Shown: in pieces, positions 16,418 through 25,779 of the stretch
Layout: each line of letters begins with the position of its first letter
Position numbering within the stretch: position 1 is the stretch's first letter
Assembly: GCA_020635915.1 (NCBI GenBank)
Contig: JACJYU010000001.1
Coordinates: 372,001 to 436,000 of the forward strand
Length of the DNA: 64,000 nt
From: Flammeovirgaceae bacterium
Lineage (GTDB): Bacteria; Bacteroidota; Bacteroidia; Cytophagales; Cyclobacteriaceae
Direction: 5' to 3'
Position numbers and translations under genes: made by a program
The notes under the pieces: generated by a model
Told to the model about the DNA's origin: nothing
The model's input: only the letters and a program-made list of their open reading frames with translations
The model's database searches: none

Positions 16418-17629
16418 ATGAACATACACGAATACCAGGGCAAAGAGATTCTAAAAAAATATGGCGTTGCCATCCAGCGGGGCATTGTGGCCGACACTCC
16501 CGACAAGGCGGTGGCGGCCGCCAAAGAGCTTCAAAACGAGACCGGCACGAAGTGGTTTGTAGTAAAATCCCAAATCCATGCCGGTGGCCGTGGAAAAGGC
16601 AAGGTAAAGGAGACCGGCTCCAACGGGGTGGTGCTGGCCAAGGGCATCGATGAGGTGATGGAGAAGGCCAAGGCCATCCTGGGGGGCACGCTGGTGACGC
16701 ACCAGACCGGCCCGGAGGGCAAGGTGGTGAACAAGGTGCTCATTGCCGAAGACGTGTATTACCCCGGGGCATCCGAGCCCAAGGAATATTATATGAGCAT
16801 CCTTTTGGACCGCGCCACCAGCAGGCCGGTGATCATGGCCTCCACGGAGGGCGGCATGAACATTGAGGACGTGGCGGCCGAGACCCCGGAGAAGATCATC
16901 AAGGAATGGATAGACCCCATGATGGGGCTACAGCCCTTTCAGGCCCGCAAGGTGGCCTTTGCGCTGGGTTTGGAGGGGGCGGCCTTCAAGGCCATGGTAA
17001 AGTTCATCCACGCCCTGTATGCCGCCTACATTGGCCTGGACGCCTCCATGTTTGAGATCAACCCCGTGCTCAAGACCTCTGATGACAAAATCCTGGCGGT
17101 GGACTCCAAGGTAAACCTGGACGACAATGCGCTTTTCAGGCACAAGGATTTGGAGGAACTGCGGGACATATCGGAGGAAGACCCCCTGGAGGTGGAGGCC
17201 GGGAAATCGGGCCTCAACTACGTGAAGCTGGACGGCAATGTGGGCTGTATGGTAAACGGGGCCGGGCTGGCCATGGCGACCATGGACATCATCAAGCTTT
17301 CCGGTGGGGAGCCGGCCAACTTCCTCGATGTGGGCGGGGGCGCCAATGCCGAGACCGTGGAGGCAGGGTTCAGGATCATTTTAAAAGACCCGAACGTGAA
17401 GGCCATACTCATCAATATTTTTGGTGGCATTGTGCGGTGCGACCGGGTGGCCAGCGGGGTGGTGGAAGCCTACAAGAAGGTGGGCAATATACCCGTGCCC
17501 ATCATTGTGCGCCTGCAGGGCACCAATGCCGAGGAGGGGGCCAAAATCATCAAGGAATCCGGTTTAAAGGTATTTTCGGCCATTTTGCTGAAGGATGCGG
17601 CCGCCAAGATCACCGAGGTACTGGCCTGA
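16418..17629 (+). CDS. sucC: Succinate--CoA ligase (ADP-forming) subunit beta
   Basis: The 403-residue subunit of the TCA-cycle enzyme has an N-terminal ATP-grasp domain (NIHEYQGKEILKKYGV, then VVKSQIHAGGRGKGKVK) and a C-terminal CoA-ligase domain with GAGLAMATMDIIKLSGG, NFLDVGGGA and ILINIFGGIVRCDRVA. It catalyses succinyl-CoA + ADP + Pi to succinate + CoA + ATP with SucD, which is not in this window. The gene is monocistronic here. Length and start are standard. Confidence 0.95.
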   Translation: MNIHEYQGKEILKKYGVAIQRGIVADTPDKAVAAAKELQNETGTKWFVVKSQIHAGGRGKGKVKETGSNGVVLAKGIDEVMEKAKAILGGTLVTHQTGPEGKVVNKVLIAEDVYYPGASEPKEYYMSILLDRATSRPVIMASTEGGMNIEDVAAETPEKIIKEWIDPMMGLQPFQARKVAFALGLEGAAFKAMVKFIHALYAAYIGLDASMFEINPVLKTSDDKILAVDSKVNLDDNALFRHKDLEELRDISEEDPLEVEAGKSGLNYVKLDGNVGCMVNGAGLAMATMDIIKLSGGEPANFLDVGGGANAETVEAGFRIILKDPNVKAILINIFGGIVRCDRVASGVVEAYKKVGNIPVPIIVRLQGTNAEEGAKIIKESGLKVFSAILLKDAAAKITEVLA

Positions 17630-17690
17630 CAGGCAGCGGGGTTTCCTTATTGGCATTTATTGCATAAATTAGTGGTTTAAGGCCGCAGAT

Positions 17691-18572
17691 ATGAGAAAAG
17701 CCGGTGTGCTGGTATTTTTGATCGCCCTTGCCGTGTCCCATGCCGATGCGCAAAGTTTCTATTCCATCCGGAGGGAAAGGTCCATTATGGCCGTGGGCGG
17801 GATGGGGACATCCACTTACCTGGGCGAACTCTCCAATGATGGCGACTACATAGATGCCAAGCCCACCGTCAACGTTGGGCTTCAGTACTATTTTACCAAC
17901 CGGATAGCCCTGCGGTCGGAAGTCACCTGGTACACCCTGAAAGGAGACGATGCCAAGGCAGACCCAGAGTCCGGCAGGTCGCCCCGCAACCTGTCGTTTA
18001 CCTCCAGCAATTTTGAATTCAATGTAACGGGCATAGTAAATTTCTATCCCCAGGGGAAGCGATTTTACCAACGGCCAGGGTTCAACCTTTACGGGTTTGC
18101 CGGGGTGGGCGTTACCTATTTCAACCCGAAGACGGAATACCAGGGCAAAAAAGTTGCGTTGCAGCCCCTTCAAACCGAGTTGGTCAAGTACAGCAGGATA
18201 ACGCCAGTGATCCCCTACGGGATTGGCGCGCGGTTCAAGGCGGGCCCATTTTTCAATATTTCCGTTGAGGGGGGGCTAAGGAAGACCTTCACCGATTACC
18301 TGGACGATGTCAGCACGGTACACCACGATGCCTCCAAGTTCAGCGACCCTATTGCGGCCGCATTGTCCGACAGGCGGCCTGAGATAGGCCTCCCCCTGGC
18401 AGCGGACGGCTACATCCGGGGCAACCCGGACAAGAAAGACTCCTACCTCTTATTTACCGTAAAGGTGGAGTATTATTTACCTGACAATTTCTTTGGGACA
18501 GGAAACGGCCAAAAGAGGCTTAACAGAAACAAGAGAAAATCCTTCTACAGGATAAACAAAAGAAGGAGATAA
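17691..18572 (+). CDS. DUF6089-type outer-membrane beta-barrel protein
   Basis: The 293-residue protein begins with a signal peptide (VLVFLIALAVSHADAQ). The mature part is a run of amphipathic strands: GGMGTSTYLGELSNDGDY, VGLQYYFTNRIALRSEVTWY, FNVTGIVNFYP and KVEYYLPDNFF. MGTSTYLGEL plus the PGFNLYGFAGVGV strand is the recognised DUF6089 pattern of Bacteroidota. A small outer-membrane barrel is expected; no function is established. It ends 2 nt before the end of the convergent capD gene. Confidence 0.78.
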   Translation: MRKAGVLVFLIALAVSHADAQSFYSIRRERSIMAVGGMGTSTYLGELSNDGDYIDAKPTVNVGLQYYFTNRIALRSEVTWYTLKGDDAKADPESGRSPRNLSFTSSNFEFNVTGIVNFYPQGKRFYQRPGFNLYGFAGVGVTYFNPKTEYQGKKVALQPLQTELVKYSRITPVIPYGIGARFKAGPFFNISVEGGLRKTFTDYLDDVSTVHHDASKFSDPIAAALSDRRPEIGLPLAADGYIRGNPDKKDSYLLFTVKVEYYLPDNFFGTGNGQKRLNRNKRKSFYRINKRRR

Positions 18573-18574
18573 GG

Positions 18575-20485
18575 CTACATCCCCTCTGGCTCCTTGTCGA
18601 GCACCTCGTACCTGGAGTAGTTGCTCTTATATTCCGGGACCAACTCCTTCATCAGTGCCACCATTTTTAGTTCGTTTTTGTCATAGACCAATTCGTGGAA
18701 CAGGTCCACGAACTTGTTGATTTCAGTAAACCCGTATTCCTGTACCTTGGCGATCAAAATTTTCGAGTGGTGGGTAGGCAGGGTGTTTTCCGTGGTGGTC
18801 AGCAATTCCTCGTATAATTTTTCACCTTCCCGGATCCCGGTAAACACGATGGGCACGTCACGATCAGGTTCATAGCCAGACAACCGGACCATTTTCTTTG
18901 CCAGGTCCAGTATTTTTATTGCCTTGCCCATGTCAAAAATAAATATCTCCCCTCCTTTTCCCATGGTGCCGGCCTCCAGCACCAGTTGGCAAGCTTCGGG
19001 TATGGTCATAAAGAAGCGGGTTATTTCGGGGTGGGTAACGGTGACGGGGCCGCCCTCTTTGATTTGCTTTTTGAACAGGGGTATCACCGAGCCATTTGAT
19101 CCCAGGACATTGCCAAACCGGGTGGTGACGAAAACCGTATTGCCCATTCCGGTGGATGACAGGTGGTTGTTCAGGGACTGGACATAAATCTCCGCAATCC
19201 TTTTGGAGCAGCCCATCACGTTTGTTGGGTTGACGGCCTTGTCCGTGGAGATCATCACAAATTTTTTAACCTTGTACTTCACCGCCATATCCGCCAGGGC
19301 CTTGGTCCCCAGGATATTGCAGGAAACCGCTTCGGAGGGGTTGCTTTCCATCATGGGCACATGCTTATAGGCCGCGGCATGGTATACCAAATCCGGCTGG
19401 AATTCCTTAAAGACGTATTCCAGCCGTTCAGCATTGGTGATATCCGCCAGGTAAGGGATGATTTTTACCAGGCTATTTTGGTCCTTTATTTCCCGTTCCA
19501 ATTCATACATGGCGGATTCGGCCTGGTCCACCAACACCACCAACGAAGGGCCGTACAACACCACCTGCCTTACCAACTCCGCGCCAATCGAACCGGCAGC
19601 CCCTGAAATAAGCACCCGCTTTCCCACCAGGTCCTTTTTTACATTATCGTTATCGAGCTTGATGGATTCCCTTCCCAGGAGTTCCTCGATATTGATTTCC
19701 CTTATCTGGCTGTAGCTGAGTTCCCCCCTCACCCACTTCTCCACTGCAGGGATGGTCCGCACCTTTACTTTGTTGCGGATGCAAACATCCACCAATTCAT
19801 TCTTCCTGTCCAGCGAAATATCCTTAACCGCGATTACCAATTCATCGATATGGAGGTTTTTTACCAGTGCGTCCAGTCCACCCGGGCTGCCTTCGTATAT
19901 CCGTGCCCCGTCCAGTACCTTCCCGACCTTGTTCACATCATCCTCCAAAAACCCTACTACCTGCATGCGGGGGGTAGAGTTGATCACGTGGCGTGCCACA
20001 ATCCCCGTTTGGCCTGCGCCAAAAATCAGGACCCTGAAATTTTTGAGGATGGCATCCTTATAATAGGAAAAAACATGCTTTACCAGCAAGCGGTAATTAA
20101 AAAGCAATAAAAACGAGGACAGGAAGGTAATGAGGACAACCGAAAAGGGAATGATATTGGATTTGTAATTATAATAATACACCAGGTTGGCCAGTCCCAC
20201 CAGGAGCATGTTCAGGGCCACCATATAGAAAATACGGACACTGTCCTCCAGGCCTGTGTACCGGATGATGCCCTTGTAGCTGCTGGTGGCCAAAATGGAA
20301 AGGAGCGCACACAGGAGGTAAAGGGCAGTGCCTTCCCAATAGTTGTTGGCCGCAAAATCGGTGGTATTGAAATTGAAGCGGATAAAGTAGGCGAGTATGC
20401 AACTGAACCCGATAAAGAAGAGGTCAATGAAGATTATGACCCATCTCGGAAGGATTTTAAGGTTTTGGACAAAACTGACTATCAA
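18575..20485 (-). CDS. Membrane nucleotide-sugar 4,6-dehydratase (CapD/PglF/WbpM type)
   Basis: The 636-residue protein has four N-terminal membrane helices (WVIIFIDLFFIGFSCILAYF onward), a CoA-binding-like domain (ILIFGAGQTGIVARHV), then a short-chain-dehydrogenase domain with VLISGAAGSIGAELVRQV at about residue 290. FlaA1/PglF-type enzymes make UDP-4-keto-6-deoxy sugars from UDP-GlcNAc; the SAM/Tyr-like segment VYHAAAYKHVPMMESNP is characteristic. With the PglE- and PglD-like genes at 27.8-29.6 kb it fits a di-N-acetylbacillosamine pathway (inference). The first codon in frame is TTG, just 3 nt after the stop of the small gene upstream; no ATG is available nearby. Confidence 0.88.
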   Translation of the reverse strand: MIVSFVQNLKILPRWVIIFIDLFFIGFSCILAYFIRFNFNTTDFAANNYWEGTALYLLCALLSILATSSYKGIIRYTGLEDSVRIFYMVALNMLLVGLANLVYYYNYKSNIIPFSVVLITFLSSFLLLFNYRLLVKHVFSYYKDAILKNFRVLIFGAGQTGIVARHVINSTPRMQVVGFLEDDVNKVGKVLDGARIYEGSPGGLDALVKNLHIDELVIAVKDISLDRKNELVDVCIRNKVKVRTIPAVEKWVRGELSYSQIREINIEELLGRESIKLDNDNVKKDLVGKRVLISGAAGSIGAELVRQVVLYGPSLVVLVDQAESAMYELEREIKDQNSLVKIIPYLADITNAERLEYVFKEFQPDLVYHAAAYKHVPMMESNPSEAVSCNILGTKALADMAVKYKVKKFVMISTDKAVNPTNVMGCSKRIAEIYVQSLNNHLSSTGMGNTVFVTTRFGNVLGSNGSVIPLFKKQIKEGGPVTVTHPEITRFFMTIPEACQLVLEAGTMGKGGEIFIFDMGKAIKILDLAKKMVRLSGYEPDRDVPIVFTGIREGEKLYEELLTTTENTLPTHHSKILIAKVQEYGFTEINKFVDLFHELVYDKNELKMVALMKELVPEYKSNYSRYEVLDKEPEGM

Positions 20486-20488
20486 GGC

Positions 20489-20671
20489 CTATTTTTCTTT
20501 TCTGTCTTTGAGGAACTTGCCCAGGCCCAGTGACGCACCTATTCCAATCAATATCCCAATCCCGGTAATGGGGACCGCCCCCGGGTCACCACTGGGATCG
20601 CCCGGCTGGGCAAAAAGGGCGGTTGACGCTAATACAAAAACCACAACTATAGACAGGCGGCAGCACTTCAT
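20489..20671 (-). CDS. Small secreted protein with PID-CTERM-like sorting tail, 60 aa
   Basis: The protein is only 60 residues: a signal peptide (LSIVVVFVLASTALFAQ), a Pro/Gly/Asp spacer (PGDPSGDPG), then AVPITGIGILIGIGASLGLG, a hydrophobic segment, and a basic end, KFLKDRKEK. This signal, VPI motif, helix and basic cluster is the tripartite layout of PEP-CTERM-like sorting domains; VPI(T/D)G with a short helix resembles the Bacteroidota PID-CTERM group. It lies between the T9SS adhesin gene (5 nt) and capD (3 nt), and close to exosortase F, so it may be a substrate of that enzyme (inference). There is almost no mature domain besides the signals. Confidence 0.68.
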   Translation of the reverse strand: MKCCRLSIVVVFVLASTALFAQPGDPSGDPGAVPITGIGILIGIGASLGLGKFLKDRKEK

Positions 20672-20676
20672 TCAAT

Positions 20677-23600
20677 TTACTTTTTAACAATCCTATTGGT
20701 TATCAATTTGCCCTTCCTATCGGAAACTTTCAGAAGGTAAATCCCCGGGGCATGCCCTTTGAAGTTGAAGGTGCCGATCAGGCCCCCATCAACAGGCTTC
20801 ATGGACAAGGCCCCCAACTCCCTTCCCATCATATCCACGATGACCGGGTCGAGCCATTTCTTGTTGCCCAATTTAACCGTCAACACCTCATCCACCGGGT
20901 TGGGATAGAAGGATACGGGGCCCATGGGGCCATCTTCCCCCATGCCCGTAATGGCCACTGTCCTCTCAGCGGACGTAGTGCAACTGCCAAAAGACACTTC
21001 CACTTTGTAAACCCCTGATTCCACCGGGGTATATTCCTGGGCAGTTGCGCCAGGGATCAAGACACCATCCTTGTACCATTGGTTGTTGCTTTCATAGCTG
21101 GAGGACAACGTACCGTTGCCCAGGTCGGTCAGCACCACCTCGTCATAGTTGACCACTTCCGCCATTACCGGTACACGGGCGCCTTCACAGCCTGCAGGGC
21201 TAACGGCAGATACATAATATGTTTTCGACTTTTCCAGGACTGGGGTAACAAACTCATTTCCAGTTTGCCCGGCTATTGCCAACCCGCCCGTTTCGTTTTC
21301 ATACCACCTGTAACTACCTCCGACAGGAGCCCCTTCCGCACTTATCACTACTGCCCCCTCTTTGCAGGAAGTGCCATTGGTTGTAGACGAAACCACCAAA
21401 GTGGGATCCAGGGTAGTGTTGACGATCGTCAACTCAAAGCGGTCCTTGTAGGAAGATTCCTCTGCCGTTACCTCGAATTCATAGGTAGGGTTGGTTTTGA
21501 TGTCCACGCTTTCGCCTAATTTTTTGTCCCTCAGGAAAATATTCACGGGGGTGACGAACGATTCAAACTCTGTAAAATCCAACTGGTAAGCACCCACACT
21601 TACATCGGTGATACTGAGGTTGAGCGATTTGCTGCACTCCAACATGGGCAGGCCGTTGATGGCCAGTTTATCGCCCGTTGAAGTTACCGTGAAAAGGTTA
21701 AAAATGTCGTTATTCAATTTATAGGCATCGAGGTTCCCGTCAAACCCTTCGGTGGCCTCCTCATCAAAGTATATAATGATCTCGTCCCTTTTGGGCCCAT
21801 TGCGCAGGGTGACGCGCATCAGGTCAGGTGGCGGGGATGTCCTGAAGAAGGTGGTTGTGCTCCCCGGTGCTTTCACCGCTTCGGTGGCCTGGAAGGTAGG
21901 GGCGCTGGTTGCCTTCACCCAGAAAGCCTGACCTATGGGGATATACCGCGAGCCCCCATTGGTGCCCCCCACGCCCCCTACGTAAGTGGCGTAGGTGCCT
22001 GCAATGGCACCGTTGTCTTTCATGTAAACCGTATTGTCAAGGCCGGTCTTTGTCCAACCACTGGCCGCGTCCCAGTCGATGGTAGAGGGGTAAGGGTTTC
22101 CCACCAGGTTCCAGCCATCATTGGCCAAGCCGTTACCGGCCGTAAAGGAGACCCCTGCACTGGCCACAAAATCAATGGTCCCCGCATTGATTTGGTTCCT
22201 CACCGCCCATGTTGCGTTTCCTGCCGTGGATACCGGGGGCACATTGCCCCACACGAACATGGCATAGCCACGCCCCGTGGCCAGGGTTTCCGTGTTGGAG
22301 GACACCGGGAAAAACTCATAGCCATCATTCAGGTCGGGGGTACCGCTACCGTTGGTATCGGTGGTTACCGTCTCATTGTAGCTGAACATGGAGGGGTTGG
22401 TATTGCACCCGGTGCAAGTACTTGACCCGGTGAACCCTCCCGTAATGGGGTTGAACACCTGCACCTGGGAAACGGCCGGTGCGGCCACCGGGGAGGATAT
22501 ATACCGGTATATCCTACCATTATCAAAGGCGGGGCTATTGCTCCCCCCTTCGATCGACATGTACCTTTGCACCGTGACGTTGCCGGTCACCTGTGCCCCG
22601 GAAGGGAGTGCGGCTATGGCCGCGTCCACCACGGCAGGTTCATCATCGGAAGACAGGAGTGTAAACACCGAAGTGCCCGAAGAGCCATCCGCATCAAATA
22701 TGGTATTGGAGGACAGGGTGAGGATGCCGCGTATGTTCTGGTTGCTTTGCACCTGCACGCTCAAGGGGTTGGCATTGTTGGTGACCGTGATGTTGTTGAA
22801 GGTGGTGGTGGTGGTGCCCCCGATGCTTTGAACGGAAGAGCCGTTGAGCAGCAATGTACCGGTGCCTGCCACAAAGGTGCCGTTATTGGTAAAACTTCCT
22901 GCCACCCGCAAGGTAGGGGAAGCAGTCAATGTCCCTGTAATGGTAATGCTGCTGAAGTTGGTCGTTCCCGGTCCGGTGAAGGACGAGGTCCCGTTGAACG
23001 TTACGTTATTGGAGGCAAGGCCCCTGTTAAAGGTACCGGTATTGCTCCAGGTTCCCGAAACGCCCATGTTCACCGGGGCGTTAACGGTGCCCGTGATGTT
23101 TACGTTGTTAAAGTTAAACGGGCCGGCCCCCAGGAAGTTGGTCGTCCCACCAAAAGTCACTGTGGCGCTACCGGCATTCAGCGTGCCATTGTTGGTAAGG
23201 TCACCATTGATATTGAAGTTGGCGGAGGGGGTCAGGGTGCCTGTAACGATTATTCCCCCAAACACCGGAGGGGTGCCACCGGAAATTATTGTTGTTCCCG
23301 AAAAGGTTATATCGCTCCCGGTCAGGACCGAGGGTGCATTGCTCACCAGGTTGCCTTTCAGGTCCAATGCATGAATGCCTGAGTTAAATGTCCCGCTTGA
23401 AAACGTAAGGGTGCCATTCACCGTAATGCCACTGGCCAGGGTGAGCGTACCCGAACCCAATTTTGTTAAGTTCGCCAATGCGGTTGTGTTAATGGGTAAT
23501 TCAGGGCCTGAGGATATAGGTGAGGTATTATTATAGACCACATTATAGGCATTGGTCGTATTGTTCGGAGAGGTGGTCATACTCCCCTGCTGCTCCCGGG

Positions 23601-25575
23601 TTATGGTGCCTCCTGGTGCTATCGCCAAACCAGCCCCATTGTTTAAGGTTCCCGATGTGAGGTTGAGATTGGTTATTTCAACGGAAGCACTTGCATCCAG
23701 GGTTGTGCTGGACCGATTCATGGTTAATGTTCCCAAAGATGCTCCCGTAATACCAGCCGATCCAGATGGCAAGGTACCTGATCCGTTTATGATAATGCTG
23801 GAAGCGGCATCTACCCCAATGGCCCCAAATGTTCTTGCAAAATTACCGCCAATGGTAAGGGTATTTCCATTGAGGTCCAGTTCCCCTTCCGTTTGGGTCA
23901 GTGTTCCCAAAATTTCGAGGTTATCGCCCAGGGTTACCATGCCAGAACTGGTCCTGTTGATGGTCAGGTCGAGAAGTTGGTTGGAGCCGCTAAAGTTGAG
24001 TGTCCCAAAATTCCCTGTTCCCCCGATGACCATTTTTGAGGAGGCCCCGCCCACGATGCCACCAACGCCTGTTACGGTACCATTGATGGTAAGGGTTTGG
24101 GTACCTATCACAATATTTCCTGCGGCAAGGTTGAGTGTCCTGAGGGCGACAATATCCAGGCTTGTGCTAAGCGTGACGTTATTACTGTTGTTTATGGTGA
24201 GGTTCACATCGCCACCAGAGGGAAACCCGTTGCCAATGAATTGTGCCCCCGTACCATTGTACACGATTGTGGAGCCTGAGGAGTAGGTCCGGGTGCCTGA
24301 GACCCTGATATTACCACCGGAAACTCCTGTTTGCAATGCTCCAGCAGCATCGGTTGAGCCAAGGCTAATTGTACCATTTAATGTAAAAGACCCCGATCCC
24401 GTGATCGCAGACTCACCCATATTGAGTGTCTTAAGAGAGGCAACTACAAAACCTATGCCACCAGATATTGTGCCAGAATTAGTGAACTGGTTTGTGGTTG
24501 CTCCATTGAAATTAATGGTAGCAGATCCTGAACCCTTTGTTAGAGTTCCCCCAGTAAGGGAAAAGTCGCCAAGAATGTTAAAGTTGGTCGTCCCAGTTGC
24601 CACTACCATGTTAATGGTGGATACATTTGATTTATTGAAATTACCAGTTAAATTAATTGTTGAAGATCCTGTTGCATTAAAACTCACAGCAAATGGTGGG
24701 GAAGAAGAGGCAGACGAAATATTCATATCCCCGGAAATATTGAACATTGAGGTACCTGTAGAATTCAATTGAACTTTTGAAGTACCTTGAACATTTATGT
24801 CACCCCCAATCGTAAGCGTAGAATTCTGACTAAGCAATAAGAATTGGTTATTTGTATCCTGAACAGTAAAGTCACCATTGATTACTGACAATTGTCCCGC
24901 CAAATTTAGTGCAGCAGATTGTGTAACCCCATTCCATGTAAAATTATAAAATGCAATAGTTGAGGATATGGACGGTACAGCTCCTGAAGTTGCATCAACT
25001 TGACAAGTAGATCCCGGTTGCCAGTCAGCATCCGGTATTACATCAACCCCTGCCCCAGTAGTGTGGACATGAATCCCTCCATTCAAAACCTGGTAAGTTA
25101 GTTTGGTAACTGGTCCAGGGCCTATTCCTAAATTAAAATAATCATCATCCACAATAGTTGCACCAGTATTTAGACGTAAAGTACCGGCAACCTGTAGAGA
25201 TGCAAATGTCACAAAATCATTGAGCAATCGAATATCATCACCAGAGCCGTTATTGACTATTAAAGTCCCCCCAGTCGCAACAACTAAAGCTCCCGTTGAT
25301 CCACTAAATGGAATATTCTCATATTCAATCTGATCTGCCGTAATTGTCTGCCCGTTGGGAATTGTGACTATTGTTCCACTCATTAAGGTAATTATGCCAT
25401 CTGCACTTGTGGGAGTGTGAGGTGCAGGGTTTACCCAAATACTACCATTAAATCTTTCCCAAGTGTTCACGTTATTCCAGTCACCAGTAGCGAAGCTCCT
25501 AAAATCACCAGTTGACTGGCCCAACGACATTAGTGAGCATAATGAAAGAAAGAGGGCTGTGTATATATTCTTCAT
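20677..25575 (-). CDS. Giant secreted adhesin-like protein with T9SS C-terminal sorting domain
   Basis: This 1632-residue protein starts at 25575 (ATG) with a signal peptide ending SLMSLGQ; an upstream Met at 25611 is rejected. Residues about 25-1000 are a Gly/Thr/Asn-rich array of short beta repeats (GTLTLASGITVNGTLTFSSG-like), suggesting a beta-helix. A DGWNLVGNPYPSTIDWDAAS module follows, as in other Bacteroidota secreted proteins, then an Ig-like segment (GGSYRWYENETGG) and SNNQWYKDGVLIPGA. The C-terminus (VSFYPNPVDEVLTVKL ... GIYLLKVSDRKGKLITNRIVKK) is a type A T9SS sorting domain. It is the first gene of an operon with the PID-CTERM protein and capD. The 5' quarter is much more AT-rich than the rest. 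Confidence 0.85.
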   Translation of the reverse strand: MKNIYTALFLSLCSLMSLGQSTGDFRSFATGDWNNVNTWERFNGSIWVNPAPHTPTSADGIITLMSGTIVTIPNGQTITADQIEYENIPFSGSTGALVVATGGTLIVNNGSGDDIRLLNDFVTFASLQVAGTLRLNTGATIVDDDYFNLGIGPGPVTKLTYQVLNGGIHVHTTGAGVDVIPDADWQPGSTCQVDATSGAVPSISSTIAFYNFTWNGVTQSAALNLAGQLSVINGDFTVQDTNNQFLLLSQNSTLTIGGDINVQGTSKVQLNSTGTSMFNISGDMNISSASSSPPFAVSFNATGSSTINLTGNFNKSNVSTINMVVATGTTNFNILGDFSLTGGTLTKGSGSATINFNGATTNQFTNSGTISGGIGFVVASLKTLNMGESAITGSGSFTLNGTISLGSTDAAGALQTGVSGGNIRVSGTRTYSSGSTIVYNGTGAQFIGNGFPSGGDVNLTINNSNNVTLSTSLDIVALRTLNLAAGNIVIGTQTLTINGTVTGVGGIVGGASSKMVIGGTGNFGTLNFSGSNQLLDLTINRTSSGMVTLGDNLEILGTLTQTEGELDLNGNTLTIGGNFARTFGAIGVDAASSIIINGSGTLPSGSAGITGASLGTLTMNRSSTTLDASASVEITNLNLTSGTLNNGAGLAIAPGGTITREQQGSMTTSPNNTTNAYNVVYNNTSPISSGPELPINTTALANLTKLGSGTLTLASGITVNGTLTFSSGTFNSGIHALDLKGNLVSNAPSVLTGSDITFSGTTIISGGTPPVFGGIIVTGTLTPSANFNINGDLTNNGTLNAGSATVTFGGTTNFLGAGPFNFNNVNITGTVNAPVNMGVSGTWSNTGTFNRGLASNNVTFNGTSSFTGPGTTNFSSITITGTLTASPTLRVAGSFTNNGTFVAGTGTLLLNGSSVQSIGGTTTTTFNNITVTNNANPLSVQVQSNQNIRGILTLSSNTIFDADGSSGTSVFTLLSSDDEPAVVDAAIAALPSGAQVTGNVTVQRYMSIEGGSNSPAFDNGRIYRYISSPVAAPAVSQVQVFNPITGGFTGSSTCTGCNTNPSMFSYNETVTTDTNGSGTPDLNDGYEFFPVSSNTETLATGRGYAMFVWGNVPPVSTAGNATWAVRNQINAGTIDFVASAGVSFTAGNGLANDGWNLVGNPYPSTIDWDAASGWTKTGLDNTVYMKDNGAIAGTYATYVGGVGGTNGGSRYIPIGQAFWVKATSAPTFQATEAVKAPGSTTTFFRTSPPPDLMRVTLRNGPKRDEIIIYFDEEATEGFDGNLDAYKLNNDIFNLFTVTSTGDKLAINGLPMLECSKSLNLSITDVSVGAYQLDFTEFESFVTPVNIFLRDKKLGESVDIKTNPTYEFEVTAEESSYKDRFELTIVNTTLDPTLVVSSTTNGTSCKEGAVVISAEGAPVGGSYRWYENETGGLAIAGQTGNEFVTPVLEKSKTYYVSAVSPAGCEGARVPVMAEVVNYDEVVLTDLGNGTLSSSYESNNQWYKDGVLIPGATAQEYTPVESGVYKVEVSFGSCTTSAERTVAITGMGEDGPMGPVSFYPNPVDEVLTVKLGNKKWLDPVIVDMMGRELGALSMKPVDGGLIGTFNFKGHAPGIYLLKVSDRKGKLITNRIVKK

Positions 25576-25598
25576 AATCGCATGGGCATCACAATTTA

Positions 25599-25633
25599 CA
25601 AAAATAACCAAAATAGCCTACTTATAGGCTATT
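25599..25633 (-). promoter_or_regulatory. Candidate promoter with operator-like inverted repeat for the adhesin operon
   Basis: On the minus strand TATTTTTG (25606 to 25599) matches TAnnTTTG about 24 nt before the adhesin ATG. Just upstream, AATAGCCTA (25612-25620) and TAGGCTATT (25625-25633) form a perfect 9-bp inverted repeat with a 4-nt spacer, covering the place where the -33 element would be. This could be an operator or a hairpin. Confidence 0.4.
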
Positions 25634-25670
25634 CCTTATCTAAATGCCCCAAAACCCTACACATGTAACC

Positions 25671-25685
25671 CTGGCCCGGGGCCAG
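25671..25685. other. GC-rich palindrome in the XrtF/adhesin intergenic region
   Basis: CTGGCCC and GGGCCAG form a 7-bp inverted repeat around one G. It lies between the end of the exosortase operon (25780) and the adhesin promoter. No T tract follows on the minus strand, so it is only a possible hairpin. Nothing else was recognised in 25634-25779. Confidence 0.3.
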
Positions 25686-25779
25686 CGGGGCCTGCATAGG
25701 GGGGCGCACCATGCCCCATTTGGGCTCATTTTACAATATACTGACTATCAGTGCCTTATCATACAGGCACGACTTTCAT

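Noticed and set aside
22567..23382. 271-codon and 244-codon frames antisense to the adhesin gene
   Set aside because: They arise from the Gly/Thr-rich repetitive coding of the adhesin and carry no recognisable domain.
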